A DNA stretch of 64,000 nt from HK1 sp965202875 (GCA_965202875.1 OZ241870.1:5456001-5520000); one strand, 5' to 3'; shown: positions 11,379-20,534, counted from the first letter of the stretch. Notes: generated from the sequence alone by a model not told the origin. Numbers and translations are program-made.

Positions 11379-11442
11379 CCTTCACCACGGCCGGAGCCTT
11401 CGGGTTCCGGCTGCATGTCTTGTTTCCTTCCGGCGAGATCGG

Positions 11443-12978
11443 TCACGCGCTCAGGAGAGTGCGGCGCGCGGCCCCCGCGACGTACATCGATCCGGTCACG
11501 CAGACCGCCCCGTCGCGGCCGGCGAGGCGGAGCGCCGTGCGGATCGCATCGGCCGGAAGGTCGATGCCGGCGACCGCCGCGCGCGGGTGGGACGCCTCCA
11601 GGATGCTTGCGAGCTCCGTCGAGGGGAGTGAACGCGAGAGTTCGGCGGTGGTGGCGATCACCGTCTCCGCGCGCTGCACCAGCGGTGACAACAGGCGGGC
11701 CGCATCTCTTCCGCGGGTGACCGAGACGACTGCGACGATCCTGGCCGGGGCATGGGTGTCGAGGACCCCGAGCAGGGCCTCGACCGACACCGGCGTGTGC
11801 GCGCCGTCGGCGATGACGAGCGGGGTTTCGCGCAACACCTCCGCACGTCCGGGCAGCACCGCGGCTTCGAGTGCGGCTCCCGCCGCCGCATCGTCGAGGC
11901 GTTCCAGCGCGCCGGTCTCGTTCGCGAGCGCCAGCGCGAGCGCCGCGTTCTCGATCATGTGCGGTCCCGGTTGGCGTAGCGTGACGGGGATGGTTCGCCC
12001 GGCGACGGCGACCTCGGCGATCCCGGCGGAGTCGGCGCCGGCGGATGATCCCGTGGGCGCGGGGTCTCCGCGACCCGTGCGGCTCCCGGCCCCGCTCCCG
12101 CCGGGCGCTCCGTGAAGGCTCGACGTGCCGCGACACGGGTCGATACGCGACGTATCTCGTGGGTGGAAGCCGGCGCCGCGCCAGACCGTGATCTCGCGAC
12201 CCAGGCGCAGGAGCGGGGCGCTGGCGTGTGCGGCCTCGCGCTCCAGCACCGCCCGGGCCGCCTCCGGCATCGAGCCGATGACGAGGGAAACGCCCGGACG
12301 CGCGATTGCGGCCTTCTCGCGGGCGACATCCTCGATCGCGGGTCCGAGCCGGTCCGCGTGCTCCAGCTCGACACCGGTCACGCAGGTGGCGACCGCCCGG
12401 CATACGCGGGTCGGATCGAGGCGCGCGCCGATCCCGGCTTCGACCACCGCGGTCTCCACCGGCGCATCGGCGAAGACCAAGAACGCGGCGGCGACCAGCG
12501 CATCGAAGAAGGCGGGGGCGGTATCCGCATCGGATTCGTGCAGCGCGGCGACGGCCGGCCGGACCCTTTCCAGTGCGTCGACGAACCCGGCGTCGCCGAT
12601 CGGGGCCCCGGCGATCCTGATCCTCTCGTTCCAGTCCACGAGATGGGGGGACGTGAACGTGCCGGAGCGGATGCCGGCCGCGGTGAGCAGGGCCTCGGTG
12701 TAGAGCGCGGTCGATCCCTTGCCCTTCGAGCCGGTGACGTGGATCGCCGGGATCTTGCGATGCGGGTTGCCGATACGGTCGAGCAGCGACTCGATCGGCG
12801 CGAGCCCCAGCCGCTCGCGCTCGCGGCGTGTGCGAGGCGGCGTGCGGACGAGGGTTTCGAGCCAGCGCACCGCATCGCGATACGCCGGTGGCCGGCGGTC
12901 TCCCGGGTGTTTGTGCGGACTCGTCTTCACCCTCGCCTTCGAGCCTCGAACACCGTCCGGAATTCGGTGAGGATCCAC
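11443..12978 (-). CDS. folC: Dihydrofolate synthase / folylpolyglutamate synthase
   Basis: FolC adds glutamate to dihydropteroate and to reduced folates using ATP. The 511-residue protein has the P-loop VTGSKGKGSTALYTE near residues 81-95 and the TFTSPHLVDWNERIRI signature near 106-121. It also has VVEAGIGARLDPTR, and a C-terminal Mur-ligase-like domain with IADGAHTPVS. It is longer than usual (about 420-450) because of an extra basic N-terminus of about 30 residues. It also has a Gly/Ser/Ala-rich insert (SSLHGAPGGSGAGSRTGRGD and following, about residues 295-325). The start could be a later Met or GTG. Confidence 0.92.
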   Translation of the reverse strand: MDPHRIPDGVRGSKARVKTSPHKHPGDRRPPAYRDAVRWLETLVRTPPRTRRERERLGLAPIESLLDRIGNPHRKIPAIHVTGSKGKGSTALYTEALLTAAGIRSGTFTSPHLVDWNERIRIAGAPIGDAGFVDALERVRPAVAALHESDADTAPAFFDALVAAAFLVFADAPVETAVVEAGIGARLDPTRVCRAVATCVTGVELEHADRLGPAIEDVAREKAAIARPGVSLVIGSMPEAARAVLEREAAHASAPLLRLGREITVWRGAGFHPRDTSRIDPCRGTSSLHGAPGGSGAGSRTGRGDPAPTGSSAGADSAGIAEVAVAGRTIPVTLRQPGPHMIENAALALALANETGALERLDDAAAGAALEAAVLPGRAEVLRETPLVIADGAHTPVSVEALLGVLDTHAPARIVAVVSVTRGRDAARLLSPLVQRAETVIATTAELSRSLPSTELASILEASHPRAAVAGIDLPADAIRTALRLAGRDGAVCVTGSMYVAGAARRTLLSA

Positions 12979-13167
12979 GCCTCCACGGCTTCGCCCCGCT
13001 CGGCCTCATCCGCCTGGATGCGATGGTGCAGCGGTCCGGGCAACATCGCGGTGCTCCGGCAATCCACTACAGGCTCTTCGTGTGCGCAATCCTGACTACG
13101 CCAATGCTTCTGAACCGCCCCGCGAATCCCGGACTCCACTCGTTGAGTCTACGGGAGGACAGGGTAG

Positions 13168-13331
13168 ATGAATTCACCGACAAGATACTCCCCGGAAGTC
13201 CGGGAACGGGCAGTGCGCCTGGTGTCGGAGCACCGGGGAGAACATGACCGCAGTGGTCGGCGATCCCCTCGGTGGCGTCGAAGTTCGGGTGCACGGCGGA
13301 GACGCTGCGCAAGTGGGTGCGCCAGGCCGAT
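13168..13331 (+). mobile_element. IS3-family OrfA fragment, frameshifted
   Basis: The ATG after a gggaggac ribosome site opens MNSPTRYSPEVRERAVRLVS, the start of the IS3/IS2-group OrfA helix-turn-helix protein. After EHRGEH the frame slips, and the next frame reads QWSAIPSVASKFGCTAETLR then KWVRQAD, the rest of the DNA-binding domain. OrfB and the terminal repeats are not seen. The fragment stops where a dispersed palindromic repeat begins. Confidence 0.85.
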
Positions 13332-13340
13332 TCCCGCTTC

Positions 13341-13453
13341 CCTCCCGCTTTCGCGGGAGTGACAGGGAATGACGTGCGACCGCGGGTCTGAAGGCCGTGG
13401 GGAGCCGTCCTGCCGATCGCGGGAGTGACAGGGAATGACGTGCGACCGCGGGG
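13341..13453. repeat. Dispersed palindromic repeats plus a 35-bp direct repeat
   Basis: The CCCGCTTTCGCGGGAGTGAC palindrome occurs here and belongs to the same family as repeats near 28570, 28650, 28740 and 48886. The stretch starting CGCGGGAGTGACAGGGAATG is repeated at about 13352 and 13418, both followed by ACGTGCGACCGCGGG. They lie between the IS fragment and the reverse transcriptase pseudogene. Confidence 0.7.
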
Positions 13454-13474
13454 TGCGTGCGGGACTGCGTAGCG

Positions 13475-14222
13475 ATGCACACCCTGTTTGACGCCATCGC
13501 CTCCTTCCCCGCCCTGCACGCCGCGCCGCGCTCCGGGCGGCCACCGGCAAGCGGAGGAAGCCCGGCGTGGCCGCCTTCCTCGCGAACCTGGAAACGGAGG
13601 TGCTGCGCCTCGAACGCGCGCTCCTCACCGGGCGCTACCGCCCGGACCGCTACAAGACCCTCGAGGTCTTCGACCCCAAGCACCGCATCGTCTCCGCCGC
13701 CCCCTTCCGCGACCGGGTGATGCATCATGCGCTGTGCGCGGCCGTCGAGCCCCTGTTCGAGCGCGGCTTCATCCATGAAGCTACGCCAACCGCACCGGCA
13801 AGGGCACACATCGGGCGGTGGCCCGCTACAAGCGCTTCCGCGACCGTGCCCGCCACGTCCTGCGCTGCGATGTCTACCGCTACTTCCCGGCCATCGACCA
13901 CGACCACCTCAAGCGCGACCTCCGCCGGCGCATCGCCTGCCCCCGCACCCTGGCGCTCGCCGAGCGCATCATCGACGGCGCCAACCCCCAGGAGCCGGTC
14001 CCCCTCTACTACCCTGGCGACGACCTGTTCACCCTCTTCGAGCGCCGGCGGGGGCTGCCCATCGGCAACCTCACCAGCCAGCTCTTCGCCAACCTCCACC
14101 TCGACGACCTCGGCCACTTCTGCAAGGAAGTGCTGCGGGCGAAGGGGTATCTCCGCTACGTGGACGACTTCGCGCTCTTCCACGACGACCCCGCACGGCT
14201 CGAAGACTGGCGGCGGCGCATC
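13475..14222 (+). pseudogene. Frameshifted, 3'-truncated reverse transcriptase (DGR/retron-like lineage)
   Basis: Three frames add up to one reverse transcriptase. MHTLFDAIASFPALHAA begins it. From 13567, VAAFLANLETEVLRLERALL, PKHRIVSAAPFRDRVMHHAL and PLFERGFIHE follow. After a second slip near 13785 come VARYKRFRDRARHVLRCDVY, YFPAIDHDHL, GLPIGNLTSQLFANLHLDDL, and the catalytic YVDDFALF. Motif 4 is IGNLTSQ, the form found in diversity-generating retroelement reverse transcriptases rather than the QG form of group II introns. The sequence stops at EDWRRRI; the last third (motif 7 and thumb) is missing, and an unrelated opposite-strand frame begins at the junction. No template or variable repeat was seen nearby. 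Confidence 0.8.
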
Positions 14223-14518
14223 ACTCCGTCTTCGTACCATTCCGCGTGCGCCACTTCGACGAGGCCGTCCACCAGCGTTCCCCGCTCCGGGTCGTAGTAC
14301 ATGTGGACGACGTTGCCCGGGTTGCCGCTGCCGCCGTACAGCCGCTTGAAGGTCGCGTGATGCAGGCCGGTCAAGGGGTCCCGCCGGCACAGCGCCTCGA
14401 ACGGATGCATGTCGTCCGTAATCCATAACAGATGGGTTGCACCGGACTCGTCGATCAATCCCACCGCCCCGGCGGGGTCGCCGTCGAAGTAGGGGGCGGA
14501 ACCGAGGGACTCGGACAC
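14156..14518 (-). CDS. Hypothetical protein, probably a fragment
   Basis: I do not recognise this frame. The likely genuine part reads SESLGSAPYFDGDPAGAVGL, then LLWITDDMHPFEALCRRDP, LTGLHHATFKRLYGG and NVVHMYYDPERGTLVDGLVE. The last 20 or so codons (after YEDGV) run antisense through the truncated reverse transcriptase, so the natural C-terminus has probably been lost. The frame stays open upstream to a TAG at 14579-14581, which is the stop of the ankyrin-repeat frame in the same phase, so this could be the distal half of that gene. The start at 14518 (GTG) is uncertain. Confidence 0.4.
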   Translation of the reverse strand: MSESLGSAPYFDGDPAGAVGLIDESGATHLLWITDDMHPFEALCRRDPLTGLHHATFKRLYGGSGNPGNVVHMYYDPERGTLVDGLVEVAHAEWYEDGVMRRRQSSSRAGSSWKSAKSST

Positions 14519-14578
14519 CAGGCGTTCGTCGGCGCCCGCGGCGAGTTTCAGGGGCGAGACTCGTGAACTCTCCGGACC

Positions 14579-14884
14579 CTATTCATCCGGGTTCGCTACC
14601 GCGATCGGATCGAGCTCGGCCCCCTTCGCGAGCAGAAGCTCCGCGGCCTTGTGGCGGTCGTGCATCGCGGCTCGATGCAAGGGGGAGAACCCCTGATGGT
14701 CGCCCGCGTCGACATCCATGTCTCCCGCGATCAGCGCGGCCATGGCGTCGGTGTCGTTCCTTGCCGCGGCGTCGTGCAGCGTCCCGCCGCTGCCGGCCGC
14801 TGTGGCCCACGCACCGCCGGCGCCGCAGAGGGCCGCCAGGAGGACGGCGCCGGCGAAGGATCTCTCACGCTTCGATCGTTTCAT
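14579..14884 (-). CDS. Short exported ankyrin-repeat protein, possibly cut by a stop codon
   Basis: A 101-residue product. A signal peptide (basic KRSKRERSF, hydrophobic AGAVLLAALCGAGGAWA) is followed by ankyrin-like units: LHDAAARNDTDAMAALIAGD and GFSPLHRAAMHDRHKAAELL. The frame ends at TAG in the middle of what could be a third repeat (GAELDPIAVANPDE). Beyond the TAG the same phase remains open for about 120 more codons, so a nonsense mutation in a longer gene is possible. It is likely periplasmic, and its partner is unknown. Confidence 0.65.
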   Translation of the reverse strand: MKRSKRERSFAGAVLLAALCGAGGAWATAAGSGGTLHDAAARNDTDAMAALIAGDMDVDAGDHQGFSPLHRAAMHDRHKAAELLLAKGAELDPIAVANPDE

Positions 14885-15294
14885 CGTTCTCCGCTCCGTG
14901 CAGGGATGGCCCCGAACCGTGAAGGACCTGCGCTCGAGGCCGCCCTCGGTGCGCGTTGCTGCATCCCGGAATGGCCGGAGGGGCTCCACGGCCCGTTCCC
15001 CGAAGTCATCGACCGCCTGCGCCGGAAATGCAACCCCGGCGGCGGGCACACCGGGTTGGTCCTCCCCCGGCGTGGCGCCGGAGGGAGTGTTGACGGCCGT
15101 GTAAAAGGGCTCGTATCCGGCGAACAAGGGTGCGCGTATCCCGGTGTTCCGCCGCCGGGCGCCCCCCTCATGGAGACGCGGGTGTATTGCCTGCGGCGCA
15201 TGGGCCGAAACGGCCGGTGGTCCGCCTGTCCGCCCCGGCCGGGTCACGGGCAGACGCCCCCGGTCCGGGATGCGGGGCGGCGCATCCGAACGCC
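14885..15294. other. Spacer without a supported gene
   Basis: About 410 bases between the ankyrin gene and the SPFH gene. Open frames exist on both strands, as anywhere in DNA this rich in G+C, but none resembles a protein family or has a clear ribosome site. Confidence 0.5.
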
Positions 15295-16191
15295 TCAGCG
15301 CGCCGGCGTCTCCGTCTCCCCCATGTGCATCAACGGCAGCGGCATGGGGCTCGATCCATCCATGAAGTAGAGCTTCGAGGCGGGGTCCTTGGAGATGGCG
15401 CGCAGCGCTTCGAGGGCTTGCAGGCGCACGTAGCTGGGGTTGTCCCCGATGGCCTGGTTGATGCGCTCGATCTCGTAGGCCTGGGCGTCCGCCAGCACGC
15501 GGCGGCGCTCGGCCTCTTCCTCGGCGGCCTCCCTTTCGGCCTTGGCGGCGGCGATCTTCTGCTGCTGCTCGGTGCGGAAGCGTTCGAGCTCCGCCTTCTG
15601 CTTCTCCACCTCCTGTTCGCGCTCCTTCTTCGCCTCGATGGCCTTGGTGATGAAGGGAGGCAATGAGATGTCGCGGATCAGCACCGCTTCCACCTCCACG
15701 CCCTTCGGGCGCAGATACTCACGCAGCCCTTCGAGGATGCTCGTCTGCAAAGCCTCCTGGGTGGTTTCCAGGAAGAAGTCCTCGGCCCGCCTGATGGTCT
15801 TGCCCTGCTCGCGCAGGAGCGAGCGGAGCTTCGGGATCAGGTGCACCGCGAGCACGTCGGAGGCCGTTCCCGTCCCTTGCAGGATGCGAGGCGTATCCGC
15901 CTGCACCAGCCGGTACTGGACGCTCACCTCGACGCTGGTCTGGAGCTGGTCCTGGGACGGGACGTTGGCGGTCTCCTTGTGGCTCTTCTGCCGGACATCG
16001 TACAGGTGCCAGTCGTAGAGCGGATTCACGGGGACGTGCAGGCCCTGCTCGTAGGGATCGGGGCGCACGTCGCCGAACAGGGTGGCGACCGAGGCATGGC
16101 CCGCGGGCACGCTGACGTAGAGCCGCGAGCCGATCAGGAGCAGCACGACGACGGCCGCGATGACGATCGAGAGGATGCGGGGGTGTTTCAT
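15295..16191 (-). CDS. SPFH/band 7 (prohibitin-like) membrane protein
   Basis: The 298-residue protein has an N-terminal membrane anchor (ILSIVIAAVVVLLLIGSRLY, residues 5-24). The SPFH domain covers about 25-185 (VSVPAGHASVATLFGDV and so on). A long charged coiled coil follows (KKEREQEVEKQKAELERF, then QQQKIAAAKAEREAAEEEAE). Such proteins form oligomers at the inner membrane and modulate proteases or lipid domains. It is closest in shape to prohibitin-type members; no NfeD or HflK partner is nearby. AAGGAG lies 10 bases before the ATG. It appears to be a single-gene unit. Confidence 0.88.
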   Translation of the reverse strand: MKHPRILSIVIAAVVVLLLIGSRLYVSVPAGHASVATLFGDVRPDPYEQGLHVPVNPLYDWHLYDVRQKSHKETANVPSQDQLQTSVEVSVQYRLVQADTPRILQGTGTASDVLAVHLIPKLRSLLREQGKTIRRAEDFFLETTQEALQTSILEGLREYLRPKGVEVEAVLIRDISLPPFITKAIEAKKEREQEVEKQKAELERFRTEQQQKIAAAKAEREAAEEEAERRRVLADAQAYEIERINQAIGDNPSYVRLQALEALRAISKDPASKLYFMDGSSPMPLPLMHMGETETPAR

Positions 16192-16362
16192 GTTGTGGGC
16201 GCTCCTTGGAACTGGCGAGGCATGATGCCATCGGCTCGATGATTCGGTCGACTCCGTCTGCGGCGGCGGGCAGGGCAGGGGTCTCCGAGCGGGACGCGGT
16301 GTTCGCCGTGCCTCTGGAAGGATGAGCGCGACGTCGGTTTGTCCGCCACGTGTGGAATCCGC

Positions 16363-16560
16363 TCAGCCCTCAGGAACCTCGCCCCCGTGCCGGCGGCACG
16401 CGGCGGGCACGGTGTTGTGCAGCAGGCAGGCGATGGTCATCGGCCCGACCCCGTCGGGCACCGGGGTGAGGGCTCCGGCGACCGGGTGCTCGCTCTCGAA
16501 GTCCACGTCGCCGATGAGCTTCGCCTTTCCGTTCCCCGTGTCGACCCGGTTCCGGTGGCC
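16363..16560 (-). pseudogene. 3' fragment of folD
   Basis: The frame reads NRVDTGNGKAKLIGDVDFES, then GALTPVPDGVGPMTIACLLHNT, which is the C-terminal NADP-binding and active-site region of methylenetetrahydrofolate dehydrogenase/cyclohydrolase, ending in a stop at 16363. Only about 65 of 285-300 codons remain. Immediately upstream is the 3' end of the MFS gene, so a deletion or insertion has joined the two. A complete folD must be elsewhere if the organism makes folate C1 units this way. Confidence 0.85.
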
Positions 16561-16565
16561 GCGCG

Positions 16566-17834
16566 TCACCAGCCGCTCCACCGCGCGAGGTCCCGGTCGC
16601 GGGAGTCGCGTACCTCGCGGCTCGCCAGCGCCTGCACCACCTGCGAAGAGCGGAAGCTCACCGGCCGGTAGCTCCGCTGCTCCTCGAGCGGTACCGGGTC
16701 GCGGCGCACCATCCGGTACAGGCCGTACACACCGACGCAGCCGTGGACGACGGCGAGCGACCAGAACATCCCCGACGGTCCGGTGAGACGCATCGTCCCC
16801 GCGGCGATCGAGGGTCCCAGGGTGAGGCCCGCCCCGCTCACGAGGACCAGGGTGGCGCTCGCGGCGACCATCTGCCGCGGTGTGAGGTGGTCGTTGGTAT
16901 GCGCGCCGCACAGGGAGTACAGGGGCAGCGTCATGCCGCCGAGCAGCGCGGTCAGGCCGATGAGCGCCACGTAGGAGCCGGCGCCGGCCACACCCGCGCC
17001 GAACGCGGCGCCGGCCGCGACCCATGCGACCGCCACGATCACCTTGCGCCGGTCGAAACGGTCCGACAGCCAGCCGATCGGCCACTGGAGGATCAGCCCC
17101 CCGAACAGTGCCGCCGCGATGAAGAAAGAGAGGAGATCCACGGCCAGACCGATCCGGGTGGCATAGACCGGACCCATGGAGAACAGGGCGCCGTGCGCGA
17201 TGCCGACCAGGAAGGCGCCGCCCACGCCGAGCGGGGAGGCCCGGAACAGGGCGCGGACGCCCATGGATTCCGGCGCCTCGAACACCGGCGCGCGTCCGGC
17301 GCTCAGGGTGATCGGGATCAGCGCGAAGGAGATGAGGACCGAGACCAGCACGAAGAGGGCGAACTCGCGCGGATCGGCCAGGTTCAGGAGAAGCTGGCCG
17401 GCGCCCATGCCGCCGGTCACGATGATCATGTACACCGAGAGCAACTGGCCGCGGGTCCGGTTCGTGGCCGCGTCGTTGAGCCAGCTCTCCGCCACGACGA
17501 AGAGGCCGGCGAAGCTGAACCCGGTGACGAAGCGGATCAGGCCCCAGGAGACCGGCGAGACGAAGACCGCGTGCAGCAGGGCGGCGCCCGAGGCGAGCGA
17601 GGCCAGGGCGGCGAAGACCCGCACGTGGCCCACGCCGGCGAGCAGGCGCGGCACGATCCGGGAGCCGGCGAGGAAGCCGGCGAAGTAGCCGGTCATCACC
17701 AGCCCCGTGACGCCGGTGCCGAACCCTTCCAGGGTGGCCCGCACGCCGAGCAGCGTGCCCTGGAGTCCGTTGCCGAGCATGATGAGGGCGATGCCGAGAA
17801 GCAAGGCCCAGGCGCTCAGGATGGCGGCGAGCAT
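16566..17834 (-). CDS. MFS transporter (YcaD-like)
   Basis: The 422-residue inner-membrane transporter has 12 predicted helices. The first is SAWALLLGIALIMLGNGLQG and the A-motif-like loop after helix 2 is GSRIVPRLLAGVGHVRVF. The cytoplasmic loop between the halves contains PESMGVRALFRASPLG, and GWLSDRFDRRKVI is the repeat of the A motif. This pattern fits the YcaD group; the substrate is unknown. The ATG at 17834 begins directly with the first helix. The last 25 residues are arginine-rich and abut the folD scrap, so the C-terminus may be altered by the junction. Confidence 0.85.
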   Translation of the reverse strand: MLAAILSAWALLLGIALIMLGNGLQGTLLGVRATLEGFGTGVTGLVMTGYFAGFLAGSRIVPRLLAGVGHVRVFAALASLASGAALLHAVFVSPVSWGLIRFVTGFSFAGLFVVAESWLNDAATNRTRGQLLSVYMIIVTGGMGAGQLLLNLADPREFALFVLVSVLISFALIPITLSAGRAPVFEAPESMGVRALFRASPLGVGGAFLVGIAHGALFSMGPVYATRIGLAVDLLSFFIAAALFGGLILQWPIGWLSDRFDRRKVIVAVAWVAAGAAFGAGVAGAGSYVALIGLTALLGGMTLPLYSLCGAHTNDHLTPRQMVAASATLVLVSGAGLTLGPSIAAGTMRLTGPSGMFWSLAVVHGCVGVYGLYRMVRRDPVPLEEQRSYRPVSFRSSQVVQALASREVRDSRDRDLARWSGW

Positions 17835-18430
17835 GGTGGGGTGGGAAGGGTGGGGCGGCGGGGCGCGTGGATTCAGGGGCGACTGCCGGCACCATGGATC
17901 TGCCCGGAGGGGATCTGCCCGGAGGGGATTTGCCCGGGGGCTTCCGCAACGTGCGCGGCGCCGCCCTCGTGCCGGCAGGTGAGGGTCGAGATCGTCCGGT
18001 GCGCACCGCAGAGGGCGCCGGGGGCCGCTGGAGAGCGCTTGCCCGGCACGCGGATCAGGATGTCGGTGCCGTGGGCGCGGAACGTGCCGGCCGCGATGCG
18101 GTCGCGGGAGCGCCGATTGGTTTGCGTCATGTCCGTGACGGGGTGGTGCGAATCGCGGAGCGGGGATCTTCGCATGGAACAGGCACGGCAGGATGGTATG
18201 TCCGAGGATGGTGTTTCCGTTGCCGGAGGCCCGGTTGAGCGAAGCCCGGGACATCAGCGGCAAGCTGCTGCCGCAGATGCGCTCCGCCTGCGCCCCTTGC
18301 GGGACTCGCCCTGCAAGTGCGGACGAGGATGCACGTGCTCCGGATGCGGCGCACACTACCTTTATGGGAGGGCGCGCGCCGCCCCCCGGCCGGACATCGC
18401 CGGGAAACCGGGTCTTGAGGGGAGGGGCCA
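17835..18430. other. Spacer with a 15-bp triple tandem repeat (17896-17940)
   Basis: Three 15-base units, two identical (GGATCTGCCCGGAGG) and one with two changes, lie 62 bases upstream of the MFS start. The rest of this nearly 600-base stretch has no frame that I can match. Possible fragments such as the minus-strand SSLPLMSRASLNRASGNG are not recognised. Confidence 0.5.
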
Positions 18431-19113
18431 ATGAGCTGGAAGACCGCCTGTCGATCGCTATTACACGGGCGCGGAGGAGCCGGAGGACATCGCGCCGCCA
18501 CCCGCCGAGACCGCCCATCTGTGCATCGACGTCCAGAGCTACTACCTCAAGAAGGAAGATCCCGAGGAGGCCCGGCGCCGGGCGCCGTTCGTCGAGCGCA
18601 TGCGCGGGACGGTGATTCCCAACACCGCCCGCCTCATCGCCGAATGCCGTTCGCGCAACGTGGAGAACGTGTTCGCGCGCATCGCCTGCCTGAAGCCCGA
18701 CGGGCGCGATCGCTCACTCAGCCAGAAGAAGCCGGGGTTCAACCATCTGTTGCTGCCGAAGGACGATCCCGACGGCCGGATCGTGCCGGAGCTGGCCCCA
18801 CGGGAGGACGAGGTCACGTTCATCAAGACGACGGACAGCGCGCTCACCGGCACGAATGCGTCTGGCGCTCCGGAACATGGGGATCATGAACGTCGTGGTC
18901 TCCGGGATCTTCACCGACCAGTGCGTCTCCTCCACGGTGCGCAGCCTTGCCGATGAGAGCTTCAACGTCGTGGTCGTCGAGGATTGCTGCGTGGCGGCGA
19001 CGATGGAGCTGCACGAGAAGGAGCTCGAGATCATCAACGTGATCTACTGCCACGTGGTGACGCTGGACGAGGCATTGGGCTTCTTCACGGAACAGAGCGT
19101 CGTATCGGCATGA
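18431..19113 (+). pseudogene. Isochorismatase-like cysteine hydrolase, frameshifted
   Basis: The gene would read MSWKTA-VDRYYTGAEEPEDI if one T near 18450 is removed. Then AHLCIDVQSYYLKKEDP gives the catalytic Asp, RMRGTVIPNTARLIAE follows, and EVTFIKTTDSALTGTN contains the catalytic Lys. A second slip near 18850 leads to MGIMNVVVSGIFTDQCVSST with the nucleophilic Cys, ending at 19113. All three residues of the Asp-Lys-Cys triad are thus present but in different frames. Two single-base errors in assembly would also explain this. The family hydrolyses amides or vinyl ethers; the substrate is unknown. Confidence 0.85.
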
Positions 19114-19135
19114 CGGCGAGCCGGGCCGGCTGGGA

Positions 19136-19345
19136 ATGCTGATGATCGGCGGGCCGTCGACCGTGTCCGGGGCGGTGGTGGCCCCCTTTGTGGTGATCTT
19201 CTCGTTCGAGGGCCTGCGCGCGCTGGAAAGCGCCGTCCACATGGCCGGGCTCCTGCCGCGCCCTGGCGTGGGACTGACCGAAGTGACGCTGGCTTGCGGG
19301 ATGATGTTGCCGTCGAGACTGCGCCCCGGCGGCATCTTCACCAAC
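19136..19345 (+). pseudogene. 3' remnant of a branched-chain amino-acid permease gene (livM-like)
   Basis: MLMIGGPSTVSGAVVAPFVV, then FEGLRALESAVHMAGLLPRP, GLTEVTLACGMMLPSRL and RPGGIF match the order of elements at the end of LivM-type permeases (IGGxGT-xxGPxxGA, EGLR, GLxEI, RPxGL). No stop-free continuation upstream or full gene is present. It sits just before the thiamine-precursor transporter and may mark a rearrangement point. Confidence 0.55.
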
Positions 19346-19454
19346 ACCCGCCGAGGTCGGCGCGCTCCTGTTCGCACGGTGCGGCAGGAACCTCGTGTAC
19401 GAGGCGAGACGCTGAATCCCGATCCCCACCGGTGCCGTGAGCCCGGACTTTCAG

Positions 19455-19482
19455 TTGACACGATTGGAGCAAGCGATACCAT
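19455..19482 (+). promoter_or_regulatory. Likely sigma-70 promoter of the ABC transporter genes
   Basis: TTGACA (19455-19460, full consensus) is followed 16 bases later by TACCAT (19477-19482, 4 of 6 matches). It lies about 70 bases before the start codon of the binding-protein gene, which has an AGGGAGGAGG ribosome site at 19541. No TPP-riboswitch box is visible in the leader. Confidence 0.55.
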
Positions 19483-19553
19483 CGTTGCGCGGTATGCAGT
19501 GACCGCCGCGCTCGACAGCCGGGTTCGGTCCGACAGAATCAGGGAGGAGGTAT

Positions 19554-20534
19554 ATGATGGCACGTTCATTCCAGAGAATGTCCGCGGCACTCCTGGGCAT
19601 GGTGTTTCTTGGCGCAGCGGCCGTCGATGCGGAGCCGCTGACGATCGGCCATTCCACCTGGGTCGGTTACGGGCCGTTCTACATCGCTCAGGAGAAAGGA
19701 TTTTTCGAGGAAGAAGGCATCTCGGTCGAGCTTCTCGTCATGGAAGACGTCAAGACCCGGCTTCCGGCGATTGCCGCCGGACGGGTGGACGCCGGCGCCA
19801 CCACCGTCGACACCATGCTCAACTTCTATTCCGATCGGCGTCCGTTCCGCTATCTGTTCGCCGTCGACGACAGCAACGGAGGGGACGGGATCGTCGCGAA
19901 CCTCGACGTCGAATCCGTCGCGGGGCTCAAGGGAAGGAAGGTCGCATTCACGGAAGGTTCGGTTTCCCAGTTCTATCTGGGGGTGCTTCTCAAGGAGGTC
20001 GGTCTCTCTCTCGGCGATGTCGAAGCGGTCAACATGACAGCCGGTGACGCGGGCGCCGCGTTCGTCGCCAAGCGCGTCGATGCCGCAGTCACCTGGGAGC
20101 CCTGGCTTACGCGCGGGAACCAGGCGGAGCACGGTCACATCCTCGTGGACAGCTCCTCGTCCCCAGGACTGATCACCGATGTCGTCCTGACGACCGCGGA
20201 GAGGCTGGAGGCTCGCCGGCAGGACTTCCAGGCACTCTACCGCGCCTGGGTCAAGGCGGTGGAATGGCAGAAGGCGAACGAGGCCGAAGCCGACGCGATC
20301 ATGGCCAAGGGGGTCGGTGGGTGGCTCGACGAGGCGGACGTATTCAAGGAGACCCGGGGCGGTGTGAAGTACTACGACGCGGCCATGAACGCAGCCTTCA
20401 TCGGCACCGGGGACATGCCCGGAACGATCACCGGAACGATCGGCAACGCGCTGGCGTTGGGACGAGAAGTCGGCATGTTCGACCACGATCTCGATCCGGC
20501 CTCGCTCGTCGCGTACGATGTCGTGAACCAGTGA
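19554..20534 (+). CDS. ABC transporter substrate-binding protein, NMT1/THI5-like (thiamine precursor type)
   Basis: The 326-residue periplasmic protein has a signal peptide (MMARSFQRMSAALLGMVFLG, cleavage near AVDA-EP). The mature part starts LTIGHSTWVGYGPFYIAQEK, typical of the NMT1/THI5 and SsuA-like binding fold. EEGISVELLVMEDVKTRLPA and ITDVVLTTAE follow. With a permease, ATPase and thiC downstream, uptake of a pyrimidine precursor such as formyl-aminopyrimidine (ThiY role) is the best inference. Sulfonates or nitrate analogues are the alternative. ATG at 19554 or 19557; the ribosome site suits both. Confidence 0.8.
   Translation: MMARSFQRMSAALLGMVFLGAAAVDAEPLTIGHSTWVGYGPFYIAQEKGFFEEEGISVELLVMEDVKTRLPAIAAGRVDAGATTVDTMLNFYSDRRPFRYLFAVDDSNGGDGIVANLDVESVAGLKGRKVAFTEGSVSQFYLGVLLKEVGLSLGDVEAVNMTAGDAGAAFVAKRVDAAVTWEPWLTRGNQAEHGHILVDSSSSPGLITDVVLTTAERLEARRQDFQALYRAWVKAVEWQKANEAEADAIMAKGVGGWLDEADVFKETRGGVKYYDAAMNAAFIGTGDMPGTITGTIGNALALGREVGMFDHDLDPASLVAYDVVNQ

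Noticed and set aside
13341..13453. Repeated palindromes considered as a CRISPR array
   Set aside because: There are too few copies, no regular spacers and no cas genes; they belong to a dispersed repeat family.
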